The notes below the pieces were generated by a model, which did not search any database, was not told the DNA's origin, and saw only the letters and a program-made list of their open reading frames with translations. From DASRAP01 sp035277145 (GTDB taxonomy: Bacteria > Gemmatimonadota > Gemmatimonadetes > Gemmatimonadales > Gemmatimonadaceae): a stretch of 64,000 nt of DNA. Both the position numbers and the translations under genes were made by a program. Position 1 is the first letter of the stretch. The number at the start of each line of letters is the position of its first letter. Below are positions 33,628-43,086 of this stretch, one piece after another. The stretch is from contig DATELA010000062.1 in NCBI GenBank assembly GCA_035277145.1, positions 1 through 64,000 of the forward strand. The letters run 5' to 3'.

Positions 33628-35715
33628 CTAGACGACGCTCACCTCGACCTGATTGTCATAGAACGTCGCGCCGCCTCCGAGATCCGTTTCTCTCTGCGAT
33701 GTCGTCTCGTTCGCGTTCTTTCCGTCCGGCGCGAGTTTCGTCCACCAGATCGACGGCGCCCACACGACACCGCGGCGAATGCCGTCCTCCACGCGCGCGA
33801 TCGCACGAAACGCTCCGCGATCGTTGCGAATCTCCACCTCATCTCCAACGCGAATCCCGCGCGGTGCCGCATCATCAGGATGCACGATGCACTCCGGCCG
33901 CCCCACCGGCCGCCGAAGTTTGTCGACATTCACGAACGTCGAATTCAAAAACTGATGCGCCGGCGACGAAATCAACGTGAGCGGCCATTTCGCGACGAGC
34001 GCGGGATCGCGCTCCACACTCTCATACGGCGGCGTATACGTCGGCAGCGGATCCATCCCCATCTGCGCCAGCCGCTCACTATAAAACTCGCACTTCCCAC
34101 TCGGCGTCAGAAACTCACCGCTCGCGAACGGCGCATACGGCTTCGGCACACTCAATCGCGCCCATCCATTTTCCATGAGGCGTTCGAACGTCACGCCGCG
34201 CATTCGCGGGTGATCCGTGTCGAGCGCCTGCTTGATCAGCGCGACATCATCATCGCGGAACACCGGCTCGTTGTATCCCATGCGCGCCGCGAGCCGGCGG
34301 AAGATCTCCGTATTCGGCAGTGCTTCACCAATCGGTTTGATCGCCGGCCTGTTCAACGATGCGTAGACGTGTCCATACGCGAGGTGCACATCCCAATGCT
34401 CGAGCTGGGTCGTCGCGGGCAGCACGTAATCCGCCCAATCCGCGGTGTCCGTCTGGAAATGTTCGAGCACGACCGTGAACAAATCTTCGCGCGCAAGTCC
34501 GCGTCGCACCGCCGCGAGATCCGGTGCGACCGCACCAGGATTCGAGTTGTACACGACCAGTGCTTTCACCGGCGGTCCGCCAACACCCGCGTCGGGCTTC
34601 GTCAGCGCGTCGCCGAGCCGGATCATGTTGATCGTGCGCGTATCAGGACCGAGATCGTAGCGATGCAGCGCGCCGGCGTTGTAGCGGAAGTTCATGCTCG
34701 TCGACAACTGCACGCCGCCGCCCGCGCGGCGCCAATGCCCGGTGATCGCCGGCAAGCATGCGATAGTGCGCACCGCCATGCCGCCGCCCGCGTGCCGCTG
34801 CAACCCATAGTTGACGCGAATGAACGCATTCTTCGCGCGGCCATACCGCTGCGCCAACGACCGGATCACATCCGCGCTGATCCCGGTCGTCTCTGACGTT
34901 CGCGCGATCGTCCACTCCGCGGCCCGTTCACGCAGTTTGTCCGCGCCAAGCGTGTGCTTCGCGATGAAGTCGTCGTCCTGCAGATTCTCCGCGAACAACA
35001 CGTGCATGATGCCGAGTGCGAGCGCCGCGTCTGTGCCTGGACGAATCGCGATCCATTCGTCGCATTGCTCTGCGGTGCGCGTCCGGATCGGGTCGATGCA
35101 AATGATGGTCGCGCCGTTCTCGCGTGCGCGAAGTACGAACGGCCACAGATGGGGGTTTGACGTCAGCGTGTTTGTGCCCCACAACAACACGAGATCGCAC
35201 TCGGGAATCGATTCGCCGTCCGCGCCGATGTTCGCGCCGACCGTCATGCGCATGCCGGTGCCGCCCGCTGTCGAACAAATCGTACGATCGAGCTTCGACG
35301 CACCCATGCGGTGGAAGAAGCGGCGGTCCATCGACTCGCCTTGCAAATAGCCCATCGTGCCCGCGTACGAATACGGCAGCACGGATTGCGCGCCGTGTTC
35401 GTCGATGGTTGCACGCAAACGCGTCGCGATGTCGTCGAGTGCATCGTCCCACGAGACGCGCTCGAACGTGCCTTCGCCTTTCTTGCCCACGCGCCGCAAC
35501 GGATGCTGCAGTCGCTCCGGGTGATACGTGCGCTCGAGGTAGCGATTGACTTTCGCGCACAGGAATCCCTGCGTCACCGGATGATCCGGATCGCCCTGAA
35601 TGCGCGTTGCCTTCCCGTCTTCAACGGTCACGATCGTCGCGCACGTGTCCGGGCAGTCGTGCGGACACGCACCGCGCACGGTGCCGGTGTGAATGAGGGG
35701 AAGCGCCGTGGCCAT
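33628..35715 (-). CDS. Molybdopterin-dependent oxidoreductase with 4Fe-4S cluster
   Basis: A 695-residue member of the DMSO-reductase/formate-dehydrogenase superfamily. Near the N-terminus GACPHDCPDTC (C17, C21, C25) and a later GFLCAKVNR provide four cysteines for a 4Fe-4S cluster. The Mo-bisMGD domain follows (VSWDDALDDIA, CDLVLLWGTNTLTSNPH, YVLPATTQLEHWD). The C-terminal cofactor-cap domain has LISSPAHQFLNSTF, CIVHPDDAAPRGIRVGDEVEIRNDRG. There is no twin-arginine signal, so it is probably cytoplasmic. The electron donor and substrate cannot be inferred, and no partner subunits are adjacent. It is divergent from argJ with 45 bases between starts. Confidence 0.92.
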   Translation of the reverse strand: MATALPLIHTGTVRGACPHDCPDTCATIVTVEDGKATRIQGDPDHPVTQGFLCAKVNRYLERTYHPERLQHPLRRVGKKGEGTFERVSWDDALDDIATRLRATIDEHGAQSVLPYSYAGTMGYLQGESMDRRFFHRMGASKLDRTICSTAGGTGMRMTVGANIGADGESIPECDLVLLWGTNTLTSNPHLWPFVLRARENGATIICIDPIRTRTAEQCDEWIAIRPGTDAALALGIMHVLFAENLQDDDFIAKHTLGADKLRERAAEWTIARTSETTGISADVIRSLAQRYGRAKNAFIRVNYGLQRHAGGGMAVRTIACLPAITGHWRRAGGGVQLSTSMNFRYNAGALHRYDLGPDTRTINMIRLGDALTKPDAGVGGPPVKALVVYNSNPGAVAPDLAAVRRGLAREDLFTVVLEHFQTDTADWADYVLPATTQLEHWDVHLAYGHVYASLNRPAIKPIGEALPNTEIFRRLAARMGYNEPVFRDDDVALIKQALDTDHPRMRGVTFERLMENGWARLSVPKPYAPFASGEFLTPSGKCEFYSERLAQMGMDPLPTYTPPYESVERDPALVAKWPLTLISSPAHQFLNSTFVNVDKLRRPVGRPECIVHPDDAAPRGIRVGDEVEIRNDRGAFRAIARVEDGIRRGVVWAPSIWWTKLAPDGKNANETTSQRETDLGGGATFYDNQVEVSVV

Positions 35716-35760
35716 TGCGGGAAACTAGTTAACTTCCCGCGCGTTTTCCTCCACGCGCTG

Positions 35761-36939
35761 ATGACCACCGTCGCATTTCATAATCCGCCGCGATTTCCCC
35801 GCGGTTTTCGCTGCGCCAGCCGCAACTGCGGACTCAAACCCGCCGCGGCAAAAGATCTGTCATTGTTTGCGTCCGATGTGGACGCGGCGGCGGCCGCCGT
35901 GTTTACGCGCAACCAGTTTCCTGGCGCGCCGATCGTGCTCGGTCGCGAAACCGTTCGCGGCGGCGTGCTGCGCGGAATCGTGGTCAACAGCAAAGTCAGC
36001 AACGTCGCGAACGGGCCGGTCGGTCTCGAGCACGCGCGTCGCATGGCGCGCGCGGCAGCGACGGAGCTTGGTGTTCCCGCGGAGCATGTGCTCGTGAGTT
36101 CGACCGGCGTGATTGGCGTCCCGTTGCCCATCGAAAAGATCGAGCGCGGTCTCGTCGGCATGAAGAACGATTTGCAAACGGACCCCATGGTCGGCGCGCT
36201 CGGCATCATGACCACCGATTCGCATCCCAAGGCGATTTCGGCGAGTGTCGGTGATGTGACGATTACATGGGTCGCAAAAGGTTCGGGCATGATCGAGCCG
36301 AACATGGCGACCATGCTGTCCTACATTTTCACCGACGCGGCGATCGATGCACGTACGCTCGACACGATGCTCCGCGTCGCCGTGCGCGACTCGTTCAACA
36401 TGTTGTCGGTCGACACCGACACCAGCACGTCGGACACGTGCGCAATGCTCGCGAATGGTGCCGCAGGTACTGTGAACGCAGCCGCGTTTCAGTCGGTGCT
36501 CACCGCCGGCAGCGTTCGCATGACCGAGATTCTCGCGCGCGACGGTGAGGGCGCGAAACACTTGATTCGCGCGAATGTGCGCGGCGCCGTCAACGACGCC
36601 GAAGCGCGCGCGATTGCAAAATCAATCGTGAACTCGCCGCTCGTCAAAACGATGGTGCATGGCGCTGATCCGAACGTCGGCCGCCTGTTGATGGCTGTCG
36701 GCAAATGTTTTGACGCGACGGTGGACACCGCGCGCACCGACGCGTGGATCAACGGACACGCCGTCGTGAAAGGCGGTGTGCGAATCGATTTCGACGAGGC
36801 GCTCGTTCGCACATCACTCGGCGAAGAAGCGGTCGATCTCACGGTGTCGGTGGGAACAGGGCCCGCATCCGCGACCGCGTACGGCTGCGACCTCACGGGC
36901 GGATATGTCGACGAGAACGCGGCATACTACTCCTCGTAA
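35761..36939 (+). CDS. argJ: Bifunctional glutamate N-acetyltransferase / ornithine acetyltransferase
   Basis: About 392 residues from ATG 35761. ArgJ is made as a precursor that cleaves itself before a Thr to give two subunits; the site is here as MATML, with nucleophile T184. Other landmarks: GFRCASRNCGLK, VSSTGVIGVPLPIEKI, MTTDSHPKA, NMLSVDTDTSTSDT, KTMVHGADPNVGRLLMAVGK, and the C-terminal YGCDLTGGYVDENAAYYSS. It acetylates glutamate and recycles acetyl from N-acetylornithine in arginine synthesis. It stands alone here, without other arg genes. An in-frame extension upstream to 35311 lies antisense to the oxidoreductase and is not believed. Confidence 0.95.
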   Translation: MTTVAFHNPPRFPRGFRCASRNCGLKPAAAKDLSLFASDVDAAAAAVFTRNQFPGAPIVLGRETVRGGVLRGIVVNSKVSNVANGPVGLEHARRMARAAATELGVPAEHVLVSSTGVIGVPLPIEKIERGLVGMKNDLQTDPMVGALGIMTTDSHPKAISASVGDVTITWVAKGSGMIEPNMATMLSYIFTDAAIDARTLDTMLRVAVRDSFNMLSVDTDTSTSDTCAMLANGAAGTVNAAAFQSVLTAGSVRMTEILARDGEGAKHLIRANVRGAVNDAEARAIAKSIVNSPLVKTMVHGADPNVGRLLMAVGKCFDATVDTARTDAWINGHAVVKGGVRIDFDEALVRTSLGEEAVDLTVSVGTGPASATAYGCDLTGGYVDENAAYYSS

Positions 36940-36942
36940 CCG

Positions 36943-37090
36943 ATCGAGAAGCGAGGAGCGAGCATGAGGGGGCCAGAAGCGAGTTGAAGAAACCGAGCAC
37001 GGAAGGAGGAGAAAAAACGGCTTCTCTTTCTGACTGCTCAGTTTCTCCCCGCCTCGCTTCTCTCGCCTCTTACTTCGCTTCTCGATCCTC
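36943..37090. repeat. 7-bp repeat array with inverted arms (CGAGAAG word) at a convergent junction
   Basis: Left arm in register from 36945: CGAGAAG, CGAGGAG, CGAGCAT, GAGGGGG, CCAGAAG, CGAGTTG, AAGAAAC, CGAGCAC, GGAAGGA. The right arm, read on the other strand from 37084, gives CGAGAAG, CGAAGTA, AGAGGCG, AGAGAAG, CGAGGCG, GGGAGAA. The outermost 12 bases (36943-36954 and 37075-37086) are perfectly inverted. It lies between convergent argJ and the small membrane gene, where a bidirectional terminator would be expected. Confidence 0.88.
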
Positions 37091-37095
37091 GGTTG

Positions 37096-37497
37096 TTAGA
37101 GCGGCATCGCCACGAGCAATATCCCGACTCCGGCAAGCCATCCGACTGACGCCGCGCCGACCGTTGTTGCGTACAACACCCAGTACGGAAGTTTGTCCTT
37201 GCCCAGCGCACCGGCTGTTACGGCGGCGGCGACAATGGGTAATCCGAGTTGCAGTCCGAGCGCGGCGAGCGCTGACGGCGCGATCGTCCAGTAGCCCATC
37301 GCCGGCGCGAGTCGATTCCCGAATCGCGCACTCGATGCAACAAGCGCCCACGCCGCGACGAGTGCAATCGCGAATACCGCCCAGAACGTGAGTCGCGGAC
37401 GACCGCCTTTGCGCCACGCAGACACCGCGAGCGCCGGAAAGCCAAATAGCACGAGTATTGTGAGGAAAACGTCCAGCGCCGAGCTGACCTGTGTCAC
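37096..37497 (-). CDS. Hypothetical four-helix membrane protein
   Basis: A 133-residue hydrophobic protein with four predicted transmembrane helices (for example VFLTILVLFGFPALAVSAW and FWAVFAIALVAAWALVASSA) and short loops. No motif allows a function to be named. It starts 15 bases after the stop of the YgfZ-like gene on the same strand and is probably co-transcribed with it. Its 3' end meets the heptamer palindrome that separates it from argJ. Codon use and the clean hydrophobic pattern support a real gene. Confidence 0.7.
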   Translation of the reverse strand: MTQVSSALDVFLTILVLFGFPALAVSAWRKGGRPRLTFWAVFAIALVAAWALVASSARFGNRLAPAMGYWTIAPSALAALGLQLGLPIVAAAVTAGALGKDKLPYWVLYATTVGAASVGWLAGVGILLVAMPL

Positions 37498-37512
37498 TCG
37501 GGCCGCGCGAGT

Positions 37513-38550
37513 CTAGAAGGGAAGACTCAGAACGCGCGCGCTGTGCTCGTGTTCGCCGTCGCGGACGACGACCTCGTCACCCATCGCGACTTCACGGCGG
37601 ACCATGGCGAGTGCGATCGGGCCGAACCGCGGTGACACAACGCTCGAGCGCACATCGCCGACATCTGCACGATCCGACGACACGACACTCGCGTGCGGTG
37701 GCAGCGGATGATCGGCGACGAGCCCACGCAAATGGCGATTCACGTGTCCGCGGAAATGCACGCGCGCGACGACTTCCTGCCCGGTGTAGCAGCCCTTTGT
37801 GTACGAGATCGCGTGCAGTTCTTCGAGATTCGCTTCCTGTGGAATCGTCGCATCGTCCATGTCGATGCCCCATTCCGGCCGGCCCGCTTCGACGCGCGCA
37901 ATGTCTGCCGCCGTCAGCCCGACTGCGCGAGCCCCGGCGCCGTTGATTGCATCGAACACGGCGTCAGCGTCCGCAGCTTCGGTCACGAGATCGAATCCCA
38001 CGCCGCCGAAATCCGGCGACCGTATCACGCGCACAGATCGCGTCGCGATCGTAGCGAGCATGTGATGATATGGTGCGAGTGCGTTGAGCGTCCCGGCGTC
38101 GGTCCCCGATACGCGCGCGAGCATGTTCGTCGCGCGGGGACCATAAATGCCGACGCATCCCGTCGCTTCTGAGACGTCGGCGTATTTCGCCATACGCGGG
38201 TTCACGTACTTCCGCACGAGATCCGCCCATCCAACGCACGCGCGCGCTGCGACGTCGACGAGGAAGTCCGACTCGCGCCGCAACACGCGCACATCCGCGA
38301 CAATACGGCCCTTCGGTGTCAGCGCCGCGGCATAACAGCCGGCGCCCGGCGTCAGCGATTCGACGTCATTCGTCACGAGGCCCGCGAGTGTGCTCGCGGC
38401 CTTCTCGCCGGCGAACACCCAGCGCGCACGTTCGTCGCGACGCACGACACCACATGCGTCACGAAGCGCTGTGTACTCCCGCGAAGGGTCGTCGTAATTG
38501 AGCGCGACGGTGCGCCCGGCAACGACCAGGGTTTCGCGCGGGGAAACCAT
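37513..38550 (-). CDS. YgfZ/GcvT-like folate-binding protein
   Basis: About 345 residues from ATG 38550 (MVSPRETLVV); ATG 38598 would add 16. It belongs to the tetrahydrofolate-binding aminomethyltransferase-like family. The YgfZ signature KGCYTGQEVVARVHFRG is present near residue 265, with its conserved Cys, and the N-terminal region VTNDVESLTPGAGCYAAALTPKGRIVADVRV matches. YgfZ helps maintain or repair certain Fe-S enzymes using folate. This fits a neighbourhood with Fe-S proteins (molybdopterin oxidoreductase, GlcF), though that link is an inference. It lies 90 bases downstream of glcF on the same strand. Confidence 0.9.
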   Translation of the reverse strand: MVSPRETLVVAGRTVALNYDDPSREYTALRDACGVVRRDERARWVFAGEKAASTLAGLVTNDVESLTPGAGCYAAALTPKGRIVADVRVLRRESDFLVDVAARACVGWADLVRKYVNPRMAKYADVSEATGCVGIYGPRATNMLARVSGTDAGTLNALAPYHHMLATIATRSVRVIRSPDFGGVGFDLVTEAADADAVFDAINGAGARAVGLTAADIARVEAGRPEWGIDMDDATIPQEANLEELHAISYTKGCYTGQEVVARVHFRGHVNRHLRGLVADHPLPPHASVVSSDRADVGDVRSSVVSPRFGPIALAMVRREVAMGDEVVVRDGEHEHSARVLSLPF

Positions 38551-38640
38551 GCTCTCAACTAAGCGCACGGAACGTCGGGGCGCCATGTGATCGCGCAACC
38601 CCGTTTTGGGCCGACACGGAAACTGGAAATCGCTACCCCA

Positions 38641-39915
38641 TTACGTGGTGCCGCTTCGGTCGTATGCGTCCGCCATCAATTCAACTGGATGGCGTGCAAC
38701 AACCGTGCTTCGATCTCGGAGTAATCCCGCGCCAATCTGCATCAAGCATCCAGGGTTTCCGGTCGTTACGACCGACGCGCCCGTCGACTTGATCGCGGCG
38801 AGCTTGGGCTGAAGTACGCGCGTGGCCACATCCGGTTCCACGAGATTGAAAATCCCCGCGCTTCCGCAGCACTGGTCGCTCCCCGGCAGCGGTACCAGCT
38901 CCAGTCCGTCCATCGCGCGCATGGCCGACAGCGGAGCAGCGCCGACGCGCTGTGCATGGAGCAAATGGCACGGCGCGTCGTACGTCACACGAATCGGTGC
39001 GTGATGCGCGGGCAGCGGCCCCGCGGCAGCGAGTAGTTCGCTCACGTCGCGTGCGGAACCCGCGACTTGTTCTGCGCGTTCGCGCCACTCTGCGTCATCG
39101 TGCAGCAGGTGACCGTAGCTCTTGATCATCGCGCCACACCCGGCGGAGTTGGTCACGAAGTAATCCGCACCCGATGCAATGAACGCTGCGATGTTTTCAC
39201 GTGCCAGCGCGCGCGCCGTTTCCGGATCACCGGCATGCGCGTGCAGCGCACCACAACAGCGCTGGCCACGAGCGGCAACGCGGCGATACCCCTGCGCATC
39301 GAGTACCTGCTCCGTCGCACGGTTTACCGGGGCGAGCAGCCCTTCCATGACGCACCCCGTGAGCGTCGCAACCGACGCGAGCGATTCGTCGCCGCGCGGT
39401 GCGTGCGTGGCGATGCGACGCGGCGCGCGCGCAGTCGACGCAAGCATCGCGAACGGAAATGCGGCGGAGGTCGACATCCGCCCGATCAGCGCAGGAATCC
39501 CGGTCGCGCGAAACACGCGGCTCAACATCATCGCGATGCTCAGCAATCGCGGGCGCGCGAACACGAACAGGATCGCGCGCGCCGCGAATGGCAGCGGACG
39601 CGACGGCGCCATCGTTGCGCGTGTTGCCTCGAGCAAATGTCCGTACGGAACTCCCGACGGGCATGCGGTCTCGCACGCGCGGCACCCGAGGCACCGATCC
39701 AAATGCGTGCCGAGCTGCGGGTCCGATGGCGCGATGTCACCGTCGAGCAGCGCCCGCATGAGTACGAGGCGGCCGCGCGGTGAATCGTTCTCGTCTTCGA
39801 GCGCGAGATACGTCGGGCACGACGTCAGACAAAACCCGCAGTGCACGCACGCGTCGAGACCGGCGGCTTCGCGCGCGAGTGGCGTGTCGCGGAGTGCGGT
39901 GTCAGACATGCGCAA
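38641..39915 (-). CDS. glcF: Glycolate oxidase iron-sulfur subunit
   Basis: About 424 residues. Two ferredoxin-type 4Fe-4S motifs lie near the N-terminus (CVHCGFCLTSCPTY and CLGCRACETACPSGVPYG). The C-terminal part has two CCG-type cysteine domains (GCVMEGLLAP...RCCGALHAHAGD; YDAPCHLLHAQ...QCCGSAGIFN). This is the GlcF/lactate-utilisation pattern: it passes electrons from the flavin subunit to the quinone pool at the inner membrane. The start ATG 39915 (or 39909) overlaps the end of the GlcD-GlcE fusion gene, so the two are translationally coupled and together form a glycolate (2-hydroxyacid) dehydrogenase. Confidence 0.93.
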   Translation of the reverse strand: MRMSDTALRDTPLAREAAGLDACVHCGFCLTSCPTYLALEDENDSPRGRLVLMRALLDGDIAPSDPQLGTHLDRCLGCRACETACPSGVPYGHLLEATRATMAPSRPLPFAARAILFVFARPRLLSIAMMLSRVFRATGIPALIGRMSTSAAFPFAMLASTARAPRRIATHAPRGDESLASVATLTGCVMEGLLAPVNRATEQVLDAQGYRRVAARGQRCCGALHAHAGDPETARALARENIAAFIASGADYFVTNSAGCGAMIKSYGHLLHDDAEWRERAEQVAGSARDVSELLAAAGPLPAHHAPIRVTYDAPCHLLHAQRVGAAPLSAMRAMDGLELVPLPGSDQCCGSAGIFNLVEPDVATRVLQPKLAAIKSTGASVVTTGNPGCLMQIGAGLLRDRSTVVARHPVELMADAYDRSGTT

Positions 39916-42322
39916 ACTCTGGTAGTGCGCTCGCGGAACGAATCGGCATCGGTGACGCGAAAATGTTGTCGGGGTCGAAGGCCGCGCGCACGCGCGCGTT
40001 CAGCGTAGACATGGCGGGCGACAGCGCGATCGGCAGTCCGCCGGAATCGAACGGTCCTTGCGCGCGCAACCTGCGCCACACGTCCGGAGACAGCGCTTCC
40101 GCGGGCGCCATCGCGTGCAGCGCCTCGCGCGATGCCGCGACGTGCGCAGCGCCGCCGATCAGCCAGACGACGGTGCACGCCCCGCCGTCGAGTCCGGCAG
40201 CGCCGGCGTTTGCGTCGTTCAGGTGCACGAGCGCGGCGGGCGCGAGCGGACCGCGCACCCACGCACGCAGCGCATCGGGAATCGCGGATCCGTCGGCGAA
40301 CATCCACACTTCGTTCGCGGCCGGTCGCGCTCGCAATCGCAGACTCACGGCCGTGATGGCGCCGAGTGATCCCCACGATCCAATCATCGCGCGCGTGAGG
40401 TCAAACCCGGCGACGTTCTTTACGACGCGGCCACCAGCGCGAGCAGTCGCGCCGCGTCCGTCGACAAAACTCAGTCCGAGTGTGAGATCGCGCGGGGAAC
40501 CCAGCGTAGCGCTCGCCGGTCCGCGCGCGGCGCTCGCCAGCGTTCCGCCGATCGTCGCCGCGTCGCTGCCCCATGGAAGCAACGGACACCACTGGTTGTG
40601 CTCCGCTGTGATTGCTTCGAGCTGTTGCAACGTCATTCCTGCACCGACGGTGATCGTGAGATCGTCGGGTACATACTCGATGACGTTGTTGCTCTCGCTG
40701 ACATCGATTCGTTGCGCGTCGCGTGGCGGATTGCCGAAATGCGTCCCGGCACCGGCGATGTACAGCGCGCTCCCGGTCGCGCGCGATTCATGCACCGCGT
40801 CGGCGATGCGGCGCTCGAGCGCCATTAATGTGCTGCTCGCCGTAGGCGCGAGGTACTTGCGATTCGCGCTGGCCGCTTCGACGCCGTCATGCGCAGTGTG
40901 TTGCGCGTACGCGGGGGTGCCGTGCCATTCGCGACACGAATGCACCGGCACGACTTTGCCGGGGTTCGCGCGACGGTCCGGATCGAACGCAGTGCGCATA
41001 CGGCACATGGCGTCGAGCGTGTCCGCGGTGAACAGGTGCTCCATGTAGGGAAGCTTGTCGAGACCGACACCGTGTTCGCCGGTAATCGTGCCACCGGACT
41101 CGATGCACATTTGCATGATCTCGCGCATCGCCGCGAATACGCGATCGTGTTCATCCTGATCGCGGCCGTTGTACGGAATGTTCGGATGCAGATTGCCGTC
41201 GCCTGCGTGAAACACATTGCACACCTGCACGCGATGCCGCAGCCCGATCTCCGCGATCGACCGCAGAATGTCCGCGAGTTTTGTGCGCGGTACGACGGCG
41301 TCCTGCACGGCGAGATGCGGCGCCATGCGTCCCATCGCACCAAACGCTTTCTTGCGTCCTTGCCACAACCGCGCGCGATCGACGGGATCGACCGCGACCC
41401 GCACGCCGCGAGCACCGCGGCTGCGACACAATTCCTCAACGCGCGCCGCCTCCTCGGCGACCGACGCCGCATCCCCGTCCACTTCGACGAGCAACACCGC
41501 TGCTGCATCAGCCGGATAACCAGCCGCGTAGATCGATGCCTCGACCGCGTTGATCGTCGCGCGGTCCATCAACTCGCACGCAGCAGGCAGAATACCCGAC
41601 GCCACAATCGCCGATGTCGTGCGCGCGGCATCATCGACCGACGTGAAATCCGCGAGCAGCGTGCGCACCGCTTCGGGATTCGGTGTCAGTTTCACCGTGA
41701 TGTCGACCGCGACACCGAAGCATCCTTCGCTGCCGACAAATGCGCCGATGAGATCGTAGCCTTCGCTCGCGCGCGACGGACGGTGCAGCGTAACGAGCTC
41801 ACCACTCGGCAACGCGACGGTCGCGGCGAGAATGTGATTCAGCGTTGCGCCGTACTTCAGGCAATGCGGACCGCCCGCATTCTCCGCGACGTTTCCGCCG
41901 ATGGTGCACGCAGTCTGACTCGACGGATCTGGTGCGTAGTGCAACCCGTGCGGCGCGGCTGCGGTTGTGAGCCAGGCGTTGACAACGCCTGGCTCCACAA
42001 CCGCGAGCCGCGCCTCGGGATCGATGCGAACGATTCGCTTGAGGCGCTGCAGGCCGAGCAGCACGACGCCATCGGCAAGCGCGCCACCGGAGAGCCCGGT
42101 GCCGGCACCGCGCGGCACATACGGAACGCCGTGCTGCGCAAGCGTGCGTACGACGGCGATCAGTTCATCGCGCGTTCCGGGGAACACCGCGAATGCGGGA
42201 CGTTTCCGGTACCCAGGGAGCGCGTCCGATTCGTACGTGAGCAGCGACGTCGCACCCTCGACGACGTGACGGTCGCCGACGATTGCGCGCAGCGCACCGG
42301 CGACCGCCGCGGGAACGCTCAC
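39902..42322 (-). CDS. Glycolate oxidase GlcD-GlcE fusion (FAD subunits)
   Basis: An 806-residue protein with two FAD_binding_4-type halves. Residues of about 1-465 match GlcD: VPRGAGTGLSGGALADG, PDPSSQTACTIGGNVAENAGG, FVGSEGCFG, FHAGDGNLHPNIPYNGRD, GEHGVGLDKL, and ending FDPDRRANPGKVVPV. Residues of about 490-806 match GlcE: TITVGAGMTLQQLEAI, LLPWGSDAATIGGTLASAARGP, GGRVVKNVAGFDLTRAMIGSWGSLG. In E. coli these are separate subunits; here they are one chain with a linker of about 25 residues. The enzyme oxidises glycolate to glyoxylate and passes electrons to GlcF. Its start overlaps the end of the LON-domain gene by four bases. Confidence 0.93.
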   Translation of the reverse strand: MSVPAAVAGALRAIVGDRHVVEGATSLLTYESDALPGYRKRPAFAVFPGTRDELIAVVRTLAQHGVPYVPRGAGTGLSGGALADGVVLLGLQRLKRIVRIDPEARLAVVEPGVVNAWLTTAAAPHGLHYAPDPSSQTACTIGGNVAENAGGPHCLKYGATLNHILAATVALPSGELVTLHRPSRASEGYDLIGAFVGSEGCFGVAVDITVKLTPNPEAVRTLLADFTSVDDAARTTSAIVASGILPAACELMDRATINAVEASIYAAGYPADAAAVLLVEVDGDAASVAEEAARVEELCRSRGARGVRVAVDPVDRARLWQGRKKAFGAMGRMAPHLAVQDAVVPRTKLADILRSIAEIGLRHRVQVCNVFHAGDGNLHPNIPYNGRDQDEHDRVFAAMREIMQMCIESGGTITGEHGVGLDKLPYMEHLFTADTLDAMCRMRTAFDPDRRANPGKVVPVHSCREWHGTPAYAQHTAHDGVEAASANRKYLAPTASSTLMALERRIADAVHESRATGSALYIAGAGTHFGNPPRDAQRIDVSESNNVIEYVPDDLTITVGAGMTLQQLEAITAEHNQWCPLLPWGSDAATIGGTLASAARGPASATLGSPRDLTLGLSFVDGRGATARAGGRVVKNVAGFDLTRAMIGSWGSLGAITAVSLRLRARPAANEVWMFADGSAIPDALRAWVRGPLAPAALVHLNDANAGAAGLDGGACTVVWLIGGAAHVAASREALHAMAPAEALSPDVWRRLRAQGPFDSGGLPIALSPAMSTLNARVRAAFDPDNIFASPMPIRSASALPEFAHV

Positions 42323-42984
42323 GCGGCGTCCTTGGGGCCGTGCCCGTTGAGCTTTGCGCGCCGGTGCGATTCCGCGCGCGCGTGCAGTTCCGGCAACGAC
42401 GAATCGATCACCGTGATCAACTCTCGCATGCGTGCGCCCGGCGACGGCGACGACAACAAACGCTGGCGGTCCGCGAGCTCGAGATCGATCGACGACGCTG
42501 CGGCGAACGCGACGGCTTCGGGATCATCAGGGAAATCCGGTGCGGAAATTGGTTCGTCGGCAATCGTTCGCGCGGCGTGTGCGGCTTCCACAAACAGTTC
42601 ACGCAAGCGCAGCGCGAGGGCCGTCACCTGCGCGACAGGCTCGCGAGAATCGTCAAACGCATCCACTTCGGCGACGAAGTACGGCGCATCGTCGTCGACG
42701 ATGCGCGTGAACACGAACCGCTCGCGTCCGGTCACGACAATGTTGGCGCGACCGTCCGCGAGCGGTTCGACGTCGTCGATGTGTGCGCGGCAACCGACGG
42801 TGCCCGACGCGAGCGCGCGCTCATCCGCGTCGGCTTCGCGATAGATGAGTCCAAACACGCGGTCGCGATCGAGGCAATCGCGGAGCATCGTGCGGTATCG
42901 CGGTTCGAAAATGCGAAGCGGCATGCGCGCGCCCGGAAACAACACGGTATTCAGCGGAAAGATCGGCAGGCGCGTCGCGGGCAC
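42319..42984 (-). CDS. LON substrate-binding-domain protein
   Basis: A 221-residue protein made almost entirely of a Lon N-terminal (LAN) domain: LPIFPLNTVLFPGARMPLRIFEPRYRTMLRDCLDRDRVFGLIYRE near the start, then GTVGCRAHIDDVEPLADGRANIVVTGRERF. The ATPase and protease domains of Lon are absent. Stand-alone members are widespread and their role is not clear; substrate recognition or a regulatory function is presumed. The stop overlaps the GlcD-GlcE start, which links its expression to glycolate oxidase. Upstream is a heptamer array and the sigma-factor gene. Confidence 0.9.
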   Translation of the reverse strand: MPATRLPIFPLNTVLFPGARMPLRIFEPRYRTMLRDCLDRDRVFGLIYREADADERALASGTVGCRAHIDDVEPLADGRANIVVTGRERFVFTRIVDDDAPYFVAEVDAFDDSREPVAQVTALALRLRELFVEAAHAARTIADEPISAPDFPDDPEAVAFAAASSIDLELADRQRLLSSPSPGARMRELITVIDSSLPELHARAESHRRAKLNGHGPKDAA

Positions 42985-42995
42985 GGATGCAAAAT

Positions 42996-43081
42996 AAGAC
43001 GGAAGACGGACATAAAAGTGAAAAGTGCGAGGAAAGCTGGGTGCTCTCCTCGCACTTCTGACTTCACCTTTCCCTTCTGAC
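42996..43081. repeat. 7-bp repeat array with hairpin (AAAAGTG / AAGACGG words)
   Basis: Units: AAGACGG (42996), AAGACGG (43003), then AAAAGTG (43014), AAAAGTG (43021), CGAGGAA; on the right TCCTCGC (43047), ACTTCTG, ACTTCAC, CTTTCCC, TTCTGAC. AAGTGCGAGGA (43023-43033) pairs perfectly with 43047-43057. It lies just 3' of the sigma-factor stop, where a terminator would sit. It shares a 15-mer and its mirror with the 2371 hairpin. Confidence 0.85.
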
Positions 43082-43086
43082 TTTGC

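Noticed and set aside
35311..35760. N-terminal extension of 150 residues on argJ
   Set aside because: It is antisense to the molybdopterin oxidoreductase start and absent from the ArgJ family; ATG 35761 fits the family length.
40889..42844. A 651-codon plus-strand frame across the GlcD-GlcE gene and the LON gene
   Set aside because: Arg/His-rich composition with no recognisable domain; it covers two well-supported genes on the other strand.
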